Part shown: one piece after another, positions 1 through 6,701 of the stretch
How the letters are laid out: each line of letters starts with the position of its first letter
Numbering within the stretch: position 1 is the stretch's first letter
DNA from: Myxococcales bacterium
Lineage (GTDB): Bacteria; Myxococcota_A; Polyangia; Polyangiales; Polyangiaceae
Direction of reading: 5' to 3'
NCBI GenBank assembly: GCA_023248785.1
Contig: JAHFDX010000014.1
Location: 1 to 8,376, forward strand
Length of the DNA: 8,376 nt
Position numbers and translations under genes: made by a program
Notes under the pieces: generated by a model
The model's database searches: none
What the model saw: only the letters and a program-made list of their open reading frames with translations
Told to the model about the DNA's origin: nothing

Positions 1-43
1 AAGCCATGCCCATCAGCATTCTCGATACAGCAATCAATCGCAT
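1..43 (-). CDS. Start of an unidentified gene, cut by the window edge
   Basis: Only the first 14 codons are in the window, reading MRLIAVSRMLMGMA and then running off the left edge. The call rests on a strong purine-rich ribosome binding site (AGGAGGGGG) about two bases before the ATG, with its core GGAGG at a workable distance. The peptide is hydrophobic with an Arg near the N-terminus, so it could be the beginning of a signal peptide or membrane anchor, but this is too short to identify. It lies 66 bases downstream of the HEAT-repeat gene on the same strand, so the two may be co-transcribed. Function unknown. Confidence 0.45.
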   Translation of the reverse strand, partial: MRLIAVSRMLMGMA

Positions 44-109
44 AACCCCCTCCTGACTCAACACGTAACGCGGCGCCAAAAGGATAAACGGCCAAGCCGA
101 CCCATGACG

Positions 110-1315
110 TTAGTCCCCCCGGCTCGCGTCCCTTGCATGCTGAGCAGCGGTCACGTCTTTTGCGTCGAAGAGCATCAGGTTCGCGTTGGCAGCAATCGCT
201 TCTTCCGCCCTCTTTCGCGTGTCCGGCGGCTGTTCCTTCTCGCGCAAAAAGAGCAAAGCGCGACGTGCGTGGCGTGACTGTCTGACAAAACCCGATATCG
301 ACTGCACGGCACTGAGACGCACGAGTCCGCTCTCGTCACGCACGGCCGCAGCAACCAAGCAGTTCACGCGCGTTTCAACCTCCGAGGTTCTCCATCGAAG
401 GGCCCACGCCGCGTGCTCACGCACAGACGCTTCGGAGTCGTGAAGAACATACGAACACATGCTCTCCGTCGCTTTTTCATCCGAATGGAACCGCCACGCG
501 CCGGCTGCTGCAAGCCGCACGTCCGGCGAAGGATGGCTTGAAGCGTCAAGAAGGAAGGGCGTGCAGGTTTCACAACCGCAGTTCCCTGCCCCCTCCAGCA
601 GTCCAATATATTCGTCGACCGATCCGCCCTTGTGCTGAGCAAGAGCATCGCGCAGTGTATCGTCTACCCAACGGACCGATTCTCGGTCGGGCTTGCGACG
701 CGCGATTGCACCAAGCGTCCCAAGCGCCTCGAAAAATGCGACCCGAGCCTTCGCATCCTCTTGTTCGCGAGCCGCGTTCCCTACCCAGCGAACAAGTTCG
801 ACATTGACGTCGTTCAAATGAGGAAAACTCGCGAGAAGAATCGGTTGGCATCTTCTTGGAACTCTTTCAAGAAGACCGCGGACGTCGTTGGCGTCGACCG
901 ATCGCTCGGAGACGATTACGGTTGCAACCGTTTCAAAAGCCTTGGCGCAAGTCTCATTGGACGCGACGAGCTCGAAGAGCTGTTGACGGCATGAAGACGC
1001 ATCGTTGTTTGAGGATGCCAAGAGCGTGCGCGCAAATGTTGCGATCGAATTTTGCTCATCGGGACCAATCTCTCCATCGTTGCGGGCCATCGCTCGACGC
1101 AGCTCAGATGGGTCGCAGAAAGGCATCGCGCTCGTCGCCACGGGTCCCGCTTCAGAAACAAATTGTGCTCTGGATCCTGTCGACGGTGCGTGATGCCGAA
1201 CGTAAAGAAGCCCAGCTCCGATCGCTCCAAAAAGCACGATGCCCACTGTGAGCGTGCGAACGCTAATTCTCACGGCGTGATTCTCACTGAAGCGCCGCAA
1301 CCCATTCGTCCACAT
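110..1315 (-). CDS. Membrane-anchored HEAT-repeat protein
   Basis: A 401-residue protein with no recognised enzymatic motif. A short basic N-terminus is followed by one membrane segment at about residues 21-39 and then a large soluble part, so it is probably an inner-membrane-anchored periplasmic protein. From about residue 185 to 370 the chain reads as paired amphipathic helices of HEAT type. The clearest repeats start near HPSPDVRLAAAGAWRF (261-276) and DSEASVREHAAWALRW (293-308), with another at DESGLVRLSAVQSI (327-340). HEAT arrays bind other proteins; the partner is unknown. Eight or so cysteines are scattered through the soluble part, including a close group, GNCGCETC (244-251), which could form disulfides or bind metal. 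The ATG at 1315 is preferred because GGAAGAAG precedes it; an upstream in-frame start at 1342 would be a TTG. The first codons overlap the end of a decayed decarboxylase gene on the same strand. Confidence 0.8.
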   Translation of the reverse strand: MWTNGLRRFSENHAVRISVRTLTVGIVLFGAIGAGLLYVRHHAPSTGSRAQFVSEAGPVATSAMPFCDPSELRRAMARNDGEIGPDEQNSIATFARTLLASSNNDASSCRQQLFELVASNETCAKAFETVATVIVSERSVDANDVRGLLERVPRRCQPILLASFPHLNDVNVELVRWVGNAAREQEDAKARVAFFEALGTLGAIARRKPDRESVRWVDDTLRDALAQHKGGSVDEYIGLLEGAGNCGCETCTPFLLDASSHPSPDVRLAAAGAWRFHSDEKATESMCSYVLHDSEASVREHAAWALRWRTSEVETRVNCLVAAAVRDESGLVRLSAVQSISGFVRQSRHARRALLFLREKEQPPDTRKRAEEAIAANANLMLFDAKDVTAAQHARDASRGD

Positions 1316-1846
1316 CTTCTTCCGTCGTCCACGCACTTGCAATGCACGCGCGCAGCACGCGAACGCCGGTTTCAGCCCAATCGGAAAAACGTGTGCCTAG
1401 CACGCATAAAACTGTGGTTGTGTTGGCCTCCGAGCACCCGTTGTAAACGCTCCGGCCAACGTCGTCATCGAAGCCGAAACGCGTCGCGACCCATGAGATA
1501 AGGTCGCACTCGAGATCCACCGCAAAGGGCGAGCGGCTCCTACGGGAGAGCTGCGGGTTGTAAAGCGCTGTGGGCACATCGGCGACCACCCACATCATCG
1601 ACGGTGTGCATTCGAACATTCCGTACTACCGCGGGGAGGTCACTCTCCCCTGCTCATCCCGCACTTTCCTCGCAATCGCGAGGATCAAATCAATGGGATT
1701 TCTCAAGCCGTCCGCGAAGTTCCGCCTTGCATAAAGCGCCTACATCCTGCGGAAGAATCGGCCCCGGCTCCATCGAGGCGTTCTTCGATCACCTTGCCCA
1801 GAGCCTGCCCCACAAGCCGATAGGAGCCGACACCGGACCCGCGCAT
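1284..1846 (-). pseudogene. Decayed, internally deleted PLP-dependent decarboxylase (group II type)
   Basis: Broken reading frames on the minus strand together resemble a pyridoxal-phosphate-dependent decarboxylase. At about 1846-1730 one frame gives a possible N-terminus (GQALGKVIEERLDGAGAD, CRRFMQ). A shift near 1720-1740 moves to a second frame (RRNFADGLRNP, then ARKVRDEQGRVTSPR), which is broken by a TAG at 1626-1628. The frame then continues as YGMFECTPS, YNPQLSRRSRSPFAVDLE and SEANTTTVLCVL, matching the N-terminal pattern of the family (PRYFG-FNPTP, FNPQL, SGGSEAN-TALL). Soon afterwards it jumps to the family's C-terminal ending, RACIASAWTTEEDVDEWV, with the stop at 1284. The central part, roughly 300 residues in a normal enzyme of about 450-500, is missing, including the lysine that holds the cofactor. 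No activity is expected. The frame assignment before 1740 is less certain than the rest. A recombined short protein is possible but less likely, given the stop and the frameshift. Confidence 0.75.
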
Positions 1847-1958
1847 GAAGGAACGCTACCACGTGCACGCAGAAGACGTGCGCAAGCCCAAGTGCGTCCC
1901 TCAAGCATCTCAAGAGCTCGTCGTTCTAACTCCATGAGGGGAACCCAAAAGGAACGTG

Positions 1959-3086
1959 ATGCGCTTGAAGAACGGTCTGTTTTTTCTTGCATTGAGCACA
2001 GCCGCAACGATTGCTTCGTCAGCTGGAGCGTACGTTGTCAAGCACACCAGCGCAGGCGAGACCGTACGATGGCGGGGAGTCGATCACCTCGAAATGCGAA
2101 TCGACCCTTCCCTTCGCGCTGCGGTGGCGGATTCGCCGGACGCAATTGAACGCGCAATGCGCTCGTGGAACGAACGCGCAACCGGAGCACCAAAGCTCTC
2201 CCTAAGCAAGACAGACACGACCCTTGCACCCGGGTACGATGGCGTCAACGCAATTGTGTACCGCAATGGTTACGAAAAGGCAGGCAAGGCGATTGCGATC
2301 ACGATTCTCACCTACGATGAAAAGTCGGGGGACATTGTCGACGCCGATATCGTCGTAAACGGCAAGTACGCCTTTGGGCGCATCGGCGAAGTGACTCGCG
2401 ATGCGTACGATCTCGTTCATGTTTCCGGACACGAACTTGGCCACACACTTGGTTTGGGTGACGAAGGCGAACTCGAAGAAGCGCTCATGTTCGGATACAC
2501 AAAGAGCGGCGACATGACCCGTCGCAACCCTGGCAACGACGACATCGAAGGAGTCACGTCGATTTACGCAACCGAACCCAGTGTTTCTTCTGGTTGCACA
2601 AGCGGACCAACGCCACGCGGGCCAACAGGCGCGTACATGCTTGGCCTCGTAGTCGGTGGTGCGTTTTGGATCGCCGCACGAAAGCGAAATAAGTTTCTCG
2701 CTGCAATCCCTCTTCTGACGATCGGCACCGCCAGCCTGGTAGCAAACGCTGCCCCCACGAACGACGGTCCGTCGGCGCACGCCTCAGAAAATGTTGCGAT
2801 GGTGAAGACTTCGACCACAGTGATCGAAGACGGCATGTTCAAGACGAAACTCACCATGGTGGCATCCGGATGCCAAAACGCTTGTGAAGAACACACGCAA
2901 GAAGTTTGGGGCGGCCGCTTGAACGGTCTTGTACAAGAGGTCGCGGGTGAGCGCGTGCCGAGCGTGGGCGAACAAGTACAAGTAACGCGCGAACTCGTCG
3001 AAGGGCGAGGCACGTTGCGCCTTGTTACCAAGTCACCGCACGTGAACGTCGAGAATGCAGCCGCTCGACAGATGATTCGGAAGTAA
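1959..3086 (+). CDS. Secreted matrixin-like zinc metalloprotease with internal membrane anchor
   Basis: A 375-residue protein with an N-terminal signal peptide (about 1-24, ending SSAGA). The catalytic domain contains HELGHTLGLGD at 158-168, a zinc-binding HExxHxxGxxD motif with Glu159 as catalytic base and an Asp, not the usual His, as third ligand. A Met-turn (LMFGY, Met177) and the helix DDIEGVTSIYA (194-204) follow, as in the M10/matrixin fold. After the protease domain come SSGC (Cys213), a Gly/Pro-rich linker, a membrane helix (about 227-240), the basic stretch RKRNK, and a second hydrophobic segment (246-264) ending in ANA like a signal-peptidase site. A C-terminal domain of about 110 residues with Cys305 and Cys309 is not recognised. 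The Cys-helix-Arg/Lys part resembles a MYXO-CTERM anchor but is internal. AAAAGGA precedes the ATG; a GTG one codon earlier (1956) is possible. Substrate unknown. Confidence 0.88.
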   Translation: MRLKNGLFFLALSTAATIASSAGAYVVKHTSAGETVRWRGVDHLEMRIDPSLRAAVADSPDAIERAMRSWNERATGAPKLSLSKTDTTLAPGYDGVNAIVYRNGYEKAGKAIAITILTYDEKSGDIVDADIVVNGKYAFGRIGEVTRDAYDLVHVSGHELGHTLGLGDEGELEEALMFGYTKSGDMTRRNPGNDDIEGVTSIYATEPSVSSGCTSGPTPRGPTGAYMLGLVVGGAFWIAARKRNKFLAAIPLLTIGTASLVANAAPTNDGPSAHASENVAMVKTSTTVIEDGMFKTKLTMVASGCQNACEEHTQEVWGGRLNGLVQEVAGERVPSVGEQVQVTRELVEGRGTLRLVTKSPHVNVENAAARQMIRK

Positions 3087-3121
3087 TCTCTCGTCTCATT
3101 GATAAGCACACGTGGAGCATT

Positions 3122-3133
3122 TCACGATCGTGA
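3122..3133. promoter_or_regulatory. 12-bp perfect palindrome upstream of the lipoprotein gene
   Basis: TCACGATCGTGA reads the same on both strands. It lies in the 102-base gap between the metalloprotease stop and the lipoprotein start, about 56 bases before the ATG. The position suits an operator for a dimeric regulator. No convincing -35/-10 pair was found beside it. It is too short and too lacking in a T-run to call a terminator. Confidence 0.3.
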
Positions 3134-3188
3134 CACTTGTTTCGATATCCTCAAAAGGACGTGGTTGTTCCATCTGCGGGAGGACGAA

Positions 3189-4076
3189 ATGAAGACATCA
3201 TTCGTTTGTACGGCTGCGGCTGTTTTCGCACTTGTAGGATGCGGGACCATTTTCGCCGTCCGTGATTCCGATGTTCGAAGTGCCCAGGAAAAGAAAGACC
3301 TCGATTTTCTCAAGAAGGTTTGTAGTGGGGATTTGCGAACCAGCGGCGGCAGCGAGCAACACAGTGCGTGCCAGGCAATAAAGGAAATTGAGGGCGAGTC
3401 GCTCGCAGAAAACGTCGATTCTGCAGACTGCGGGACCCTGGAGAAATCTCTTGAGTCATCCGTCGTGCGAAACGTCGACCAACTTGCAAAGATCGGCGTG
3501 AAGCTCGTCAAGTGCGGCAAAGCGAATCTTGTCTTCGAAGATCTTGCCGCTCGAGGTGACTTTGGAACGCGCGCGTCAGGTTTTCAGATACTCATGAAAA
3601 TCGAGGACTCTGGCGTAAACCTGGCAGAGGAATTCGTGAAGTACGCCCAGAGCAACGCAGGCCCACAGTTCATGGCAGCCGCTCCTCGTCCCGGCAAGAA
3701 CAACTTGAAATTCGCGATTAACCACATCTCACTTTGGCTCGACGCGCGTAAACACTACAACCACTGTAGCGCGCTTGTTCCGGTGGTTCGTGACGCGAGC
3801 GAAGACGTGAAGCTTCACACGCTGATCTACTTTGCGAACGGGCAGTGCAAAGACGCTGTGCCCTTCGGGGTTGAGCTCTTGTCGCATTCAAAACCCGAAT
3901 ATCGAAAGATCGCGTGCTCCAATTTGGGCGTCTTTGGCGACACGTCTGTCGTACCAAAGCTGGAGATCGTTGCCGAGACCGACTCGGCATACGAAATCGT
4001 GAATCTCAACAAGATCTACTACGTGCGGGACATCTGCCGTGCGTCTACGGGAAAGATCAAGCTTCGGGCCAAGTAA
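3189..4076 (+). CDS. Lipoprotein with HEAT-like helical repeats
   Basis: A 295-residue lipoprotein. The start at 3189 is chosen because GGGAGG sits 5 bases before it and it places a short type II signal peptide at the very N-terminus. The lipobox is ALVGC, with Cys18 as the expected lipidated residue. Gly19 follows, with no Asp at +2, so outer-membrane sorting is likely if the usual rule applies. An upstream in-frame start at 3099 would bury the signal sequence. The mature part is helical. From about residue 190 to 265 it looks like degenerate HEAT repeats (DASEDVKLHTLIYF, 202-215; HSKPEYRKIACSNLGVFGD, 233-251). It has eight cysteines after the lipidated one. No catalytic motif is seen, and the exact family is not recognised. 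It lies 102 bases after the metalloprotease on the same strand and could share its transcript. It also converges on atpG. A structural or binding role in the envelope is inferred. Confidence 0.87.
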   Translation: MKTSFVCTAAAVFALVGCGTIFAVRDSDVRSAQEKKDLDFLKKVCSGDLRTSGGSEQHSACQAIKEIEGESLAENVDSADCGTLEKSLESSVVRNVDQLAKIGVKLVKCGKANLVFEDLAARGDFGTRASGFQILMKIEDSGVNLAEEFVKYAQSNAGPQFMAAAPRPGKNNLKFAINHISLWLDARKHYNHCSALVPVVRDASEDVKLHTLIYFANGQCKDAVPFGVELLSHSKPEYRKIACSNLGVFGDTSVVPKLEIVAETDSAYEIVNLNKIYYVRDICRASTGKIKLRAK

Positions 4077-4085
4077 CGAAGCTTG
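4058..4085. terminator. Perfect stem-loop between convergent genes, possible bidirectional terminator
   Basis: CAAGCTTCG (4058-4066) and CGAAGCTTG (4077-4085) form a perfect 9-bp stem around a 10-base loop. The loop ends with the lipoprotein stop codon TAA (4074-4076). The atpG stop on the other strand is 20 bases further on, so one hairpin lies at the 3' end of both transcripts. There is no good T-run on either side, so intrinsic termination would be weak. It may instead act as a 3'-end stabilising hairpin. Confidence 0.55.
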
Positions 4086-4104
4086 TCCAACGAAGTGTCG
4101 TCCG

Positions 4105-5007
4105 TCACTCCTTCAACGCTTCGGCGCCACCAATGATCTCCATGAGCTCCTTGGTGATCGCAGCCTGACGCGCACGATTGTACACAAGCGTAAGACGGCC
4201 AATCATGTCCTTCGCGTTGCGCGTTGCTGCATCCATCGCTGTCATCCGCGCTCCGTATTCGCTCGCTTGGCTCTCGAGCAGTGCACGGTACAAGCTGATC
4301 TCAATGTACATCGGCACCAATCGATCGAGCAGTGCCTCTTGGTTGGGCTCGAAGAGCACTTCGCTCGCAGAAACATCTTTCACCGACACACCCTCGCGGG
4401 CCACAGCGAGCGGAAGGAGTGGCTGCACAACAAGTTGCTGCGCAATCGCGCTCTTAAACTCGTTGTAAACAAGATAGATCGCGTCGTATTCGCCCCTGCG
4501 AAAGCGCGGGACGAGCCACTCAACCACTTGCCGCGCCTTTGAAAGATCAAGGCCATCGTACAATTTTACGAAGTCGTGATCGATCGTAGCGCCTCGCCGC
4601 GCAAGGTACTCACGCACCTTCTTTCCGATTGTCGCAAAGGAGGCCTGCTTGCCCGCTTCCTTTGCGGCGGTCCACTCGCGTTGCGCAGCTTTGTTGATGT
4701 TGGTGTTAAACGCACCACAAAGGCCCCGATCGCTCGAAAGCACAAGGAAGAGAACCTTCTCTTCCTTACGGCGCGCAAGAAGTGGATGCGACGACATACT
4801 GTCCGCCTCATCCGGGTTCGCCAGAATTGCCACGCGCGCCACATTATTGAGGACGGTCGATGTCTTCTGCGCGTAGGGGCGAAGCGCGACGATGCGCTGC
4901 TGCGCGCGGGTAAGTCGTGCACCTGCAACCATCTTCATGGCACGCGTGATCTTCTGCGTGGCCTTCGTGCTCGTGATGCGCTTACGAATCGACTTGAGCG
5001 AGGGCAT
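4105..5007 (-). CDS. atpG: F-type ATP synthase subunit gamma
   Basis: A 300-residue gamma subunit, the central rotor shaft of F1 that turns inside the alpha/beta hexamer and couples proton flow to ATP synthesis. The length is close to the usual 285-300. The N-terminus (MPSLKSIRKRITSTKATQKI, then TRAMKMVA) and the C-terminus (ITKELMEIIGGAEAL) are the two coiled-coil helices and carry the family signatures. SSDRGLCGAFN (about 90-100) is the conserved strand and turn of the globular domain. The gene starts 6 bases after the atpA stop, so it belongs to the same operon. No atpD follows: the next gene downstream is on the opposite strand, so atpG is the last gene of this ATP synthase transcript. 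Confidence 0.98.
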   Translation of the reverse strand: MPSLKSIRKRITSTKATQKITRAMKMVAGARLTRAQQRIVALRPYAQKTSTVLNNVARVAILANPDEADSMSSHPLLARRKEEKVLFLVLSSDRGLCGAFNTNINKAAQREWTAAKEAGKQASFATIGKKVREYLARRGATIDHDFVKLYDGLDLSKARQVVEWLVPRFRRGEYDAIYLVYNEFKSAIAQQLVVQPLLPLAVAREGVSVKDVSASEVLFEPNQEALLDRLVPMYIEISLYRALLESQASEYGARMTAMDAATRNAKDMIGRLTLVYNRARQAAITKELMEIIGGAEALKE

Positions 5008-5013
5008 GTCTTC

Positions 5014-6666
5014 TTATTTCTTCTGCGCGAAGGCCGACGCGAACTCCTCGAGTGCCTTCTTCAGCGCTTCTTCGAGCTCCTTGTCGAGCACCTTCTTCTC
5101 ACGAATACCCGAGAGAATCTGCGGGTACTTTGACTCGATAAACGAGTGCAAACCTTGCTCGTAGGCGGCGAGCTGGCTCACTTCGAGCTTGTCGACGTAG
5201 CCCTTTGTCGCTGCGTAAATGATGATGACCTGCTTTTCGACCACCATCGGCACATACTGGCCCTGCTTCAACACTTCGACGAGTCGTGCGCCGCGCTCGA
5301 GCTGATCGCGAGTGACCTTGTCGAGGTCCGAAGCGAATTGTGAGAACGCCGCCTTCTCTCGATACTGTGCGAGATCGAGCTTGAGCGTACCCGCAACGCC
5401 TTTCATCGCTTTGATCTGCGCGTTGCCTCCAACACGACTCACCGAGATACCGACATTGATAGCTGGACGAACACCCGAATAGAACAAATCGGACTCGAGA
5501 AAGATCTGGCCATCAGTAATCGAGATGACGTTGGTTGGAATGTATGCCGAGACATCGCCTGCTTGCGTTTCGATGATTGGAAGCGACGTGAGCGAGCCGC
5601 CCGATTCCGGATTGCGAAGAAGGTGATGGCTGTCGCCCTTTGCTTCCAGTTCTTCCTTGGAAGAGTGTGCACCGGGTTCGCCCTTGTGCACTTTGGCGCT
5701 GCCGATGTCTTTCCAATTCGTGGCCGTCGTGGGGACAACGGCGTACTCCTCGGCCATCTTCGCTGCGCGCTCGAGGAGGCGTGAGTGAATGTAAAACACG
5801 TCACCCGGATACGCCTCACGACCTGGTGGACGACGCAAAAGAAGTGAAAGCTGACGATAGGCCACGGCTTGCTTCGAAAGGTCATCGTAAATACAAAGCG
5901 CGTGACGCCCGGTGTCGCGGAAATACTCGGCCATGGTGACGCCCGTGTACGGCGCGATGAATTGCAAGGGGGCCGCTTCGCTCGCGCCTGCCACAACAAT
6001 CGTCGTGTACTCCATCGCGCCGTATTGCTCGAGTCGCGAGAGCACAGCCGCAACCGTGGACTGCTTCTGGCCAATGGCCACGTAAAAGCAGTACATGTTT
6101 TGGCCCTTCTGATTGATGATCGTATCAATCGCCACCGCGGTCTTGCCGGTCTGACGGTCGCCGATAATGAGCTCGCGTTGACCACGTCCGATCGGAACCA
6201 TCGAGTCGATGGCTTTGATGCCCGTTTGCATCGGCTCTTTGACGGGCTGACGTTGCAGAATGCCCGGAGCCTTAAGCTCAACGCGACGACGAATCTTCGA
6301 CTCGATGGGGCCTTTGCCATCGATCGGCTGACCAAGCGCGTTGACCACGCGTCCGATAAGAGCCTCGCCTACCGGTACGTCGAGAATGCGGCCGGTGCGG
6401 CGGACAATGGATCCTTCTTTGATGCCCTCGCTCTCGCCGAAAATGGCCGAACCCACGTTGTCGCTTTCGAGGTTCAGCACCATGCCCATCACGTTGCCTG
6501 GGAACTCAAGGAGCTCGCCGGCCATTGCACCCTCGAGGCCGTAGATACGCGCGATTCCGTCGCCCACGCTGAGAACCGTTCCCGTCTCGGTCGTAACGGC
6601 GGATTTTTCGTAGTTTTGGATCTGCTTTTTGATGATTTGCGAGATCTCTTCGGCACGAAGCTGCAT
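5014..6666 (-). CDS. atpA: F-type ATP synthase subunit alpha
   Basis: A 550-residue alpha subunit of the F1 head, which binds non-catalytic nucleotide and contributes the arginine finger to the catalytic sites on beta. The Walker A motif GDRQTGKT is at 169-176 and the Walker B Asp pair at 261-262 (CIYDDLS). The arginine finger is Arg411 in SVSRVGGNAQ, and the signature PAINVGISVSRVGG is intact. The protein is longer than the usual 500-515 residues because of extra sequence at about 305-356, between LLERAAKM and GGSLTSLP. That stretch is charged and hydrophilic and replaces a short variable loop. The rest looks fully functional. The ATG at 6666 has AAGGGA upstream and follows a 35-base AT-rich gap after atpH. 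Confidence 0.99.
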   Translation of the reverse strand: MQLRAEEISQIIKKQIQNYEKSAVTTETGTVLSVGDGIARIYGLEGAMAGELLEFPGNVMGMVLNLESDNVGSAIFGESEGIKEGSIVRRTGRILDVPVGEALIGRVVNALGQPIDGKGPIESKIRRRVELKAPGILQRQPVKEPMQTGIKAIDSMVPIGRGQRELIIGDRQTGKTAVAIDTIINQKGQNMYCFYVAIGQKQSTVAAVLSRLEQYGAMEYTTIVVAGASEAAPLQFIAPYTGVTMAEYFRDTGRHALCIYDDLSKQAVAYRQLSLLLRRPPGREAYPGDVFYIHSRLLERAAKMAEEYAVVPTTATNWKDIGSAKVHKGEPGAHSSKEELEAKGDSHHLLRNPESGGSLTSLPIIETQAGDVSAYIPTNVISITDGQIFLESDLFYSGVRPAINVGISVSRVGGNAQIKAMKGVAGTLKLDLAQYREKAAFSQFASDLDKVTRDQLERGARLVEVLKQGQYVPMVVEKQVIIIYAATKGYVDKLEVSQLAAYEQGLHSFIESKYPQILSGIREKKVLDKELEEALKKALEEFASAFAQKK

Positions 6667-6701
6667 GTTCTTGGTCCCTTATTAATCAAACGCCTCTCAA
6701 A

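Noticed and set aside
89..99. Short inverted repeat CGGCCAAGCCG downstream of the HEAT-repeat gene
   Set aside because: A 4-bp stem with a 3-base loop and no T-run is too weak to call a terminator.
1845..1937. Small plus-strand frame of 30 codons (MKERYHVHAEDVRKP...) just before the metalloprotease
   Set aside because: It has no ribosome binding site and no recognisable content. It is in the same frame as the protease but ends 21 bases before it, so a leader peptide cannot be excluded but is not supported.
1604..2149. Plus-strand frame of 181 codons across the pseudogene and the metalloprotease start
   Set aside because: Its product is Arg/Ser/Pro-rich with no domain, and it runs out of frame into the start of the better supported metalloprotease gene.
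2202..2780. Minus-strand frame of 192 codons opposite the metalloprotease
   Set aside because: The plus strand carries a clear zinc protease motif here; the opposite frame has no motif or ribosome binding site that I can see.
3130..3151. Possible promoter elements GTGACA and TATCCT before the lipoprotein
   Set aside because: The spacing between them is about 10 bases, too short for a normal sigma-70-type promoter.
5439..6335. Long minus-strand frame of 298 codons within atpA
   Set aside because: It is the shifted frame of atpA itself, with Ser/Arg-rich low-complexity composition and no domain.
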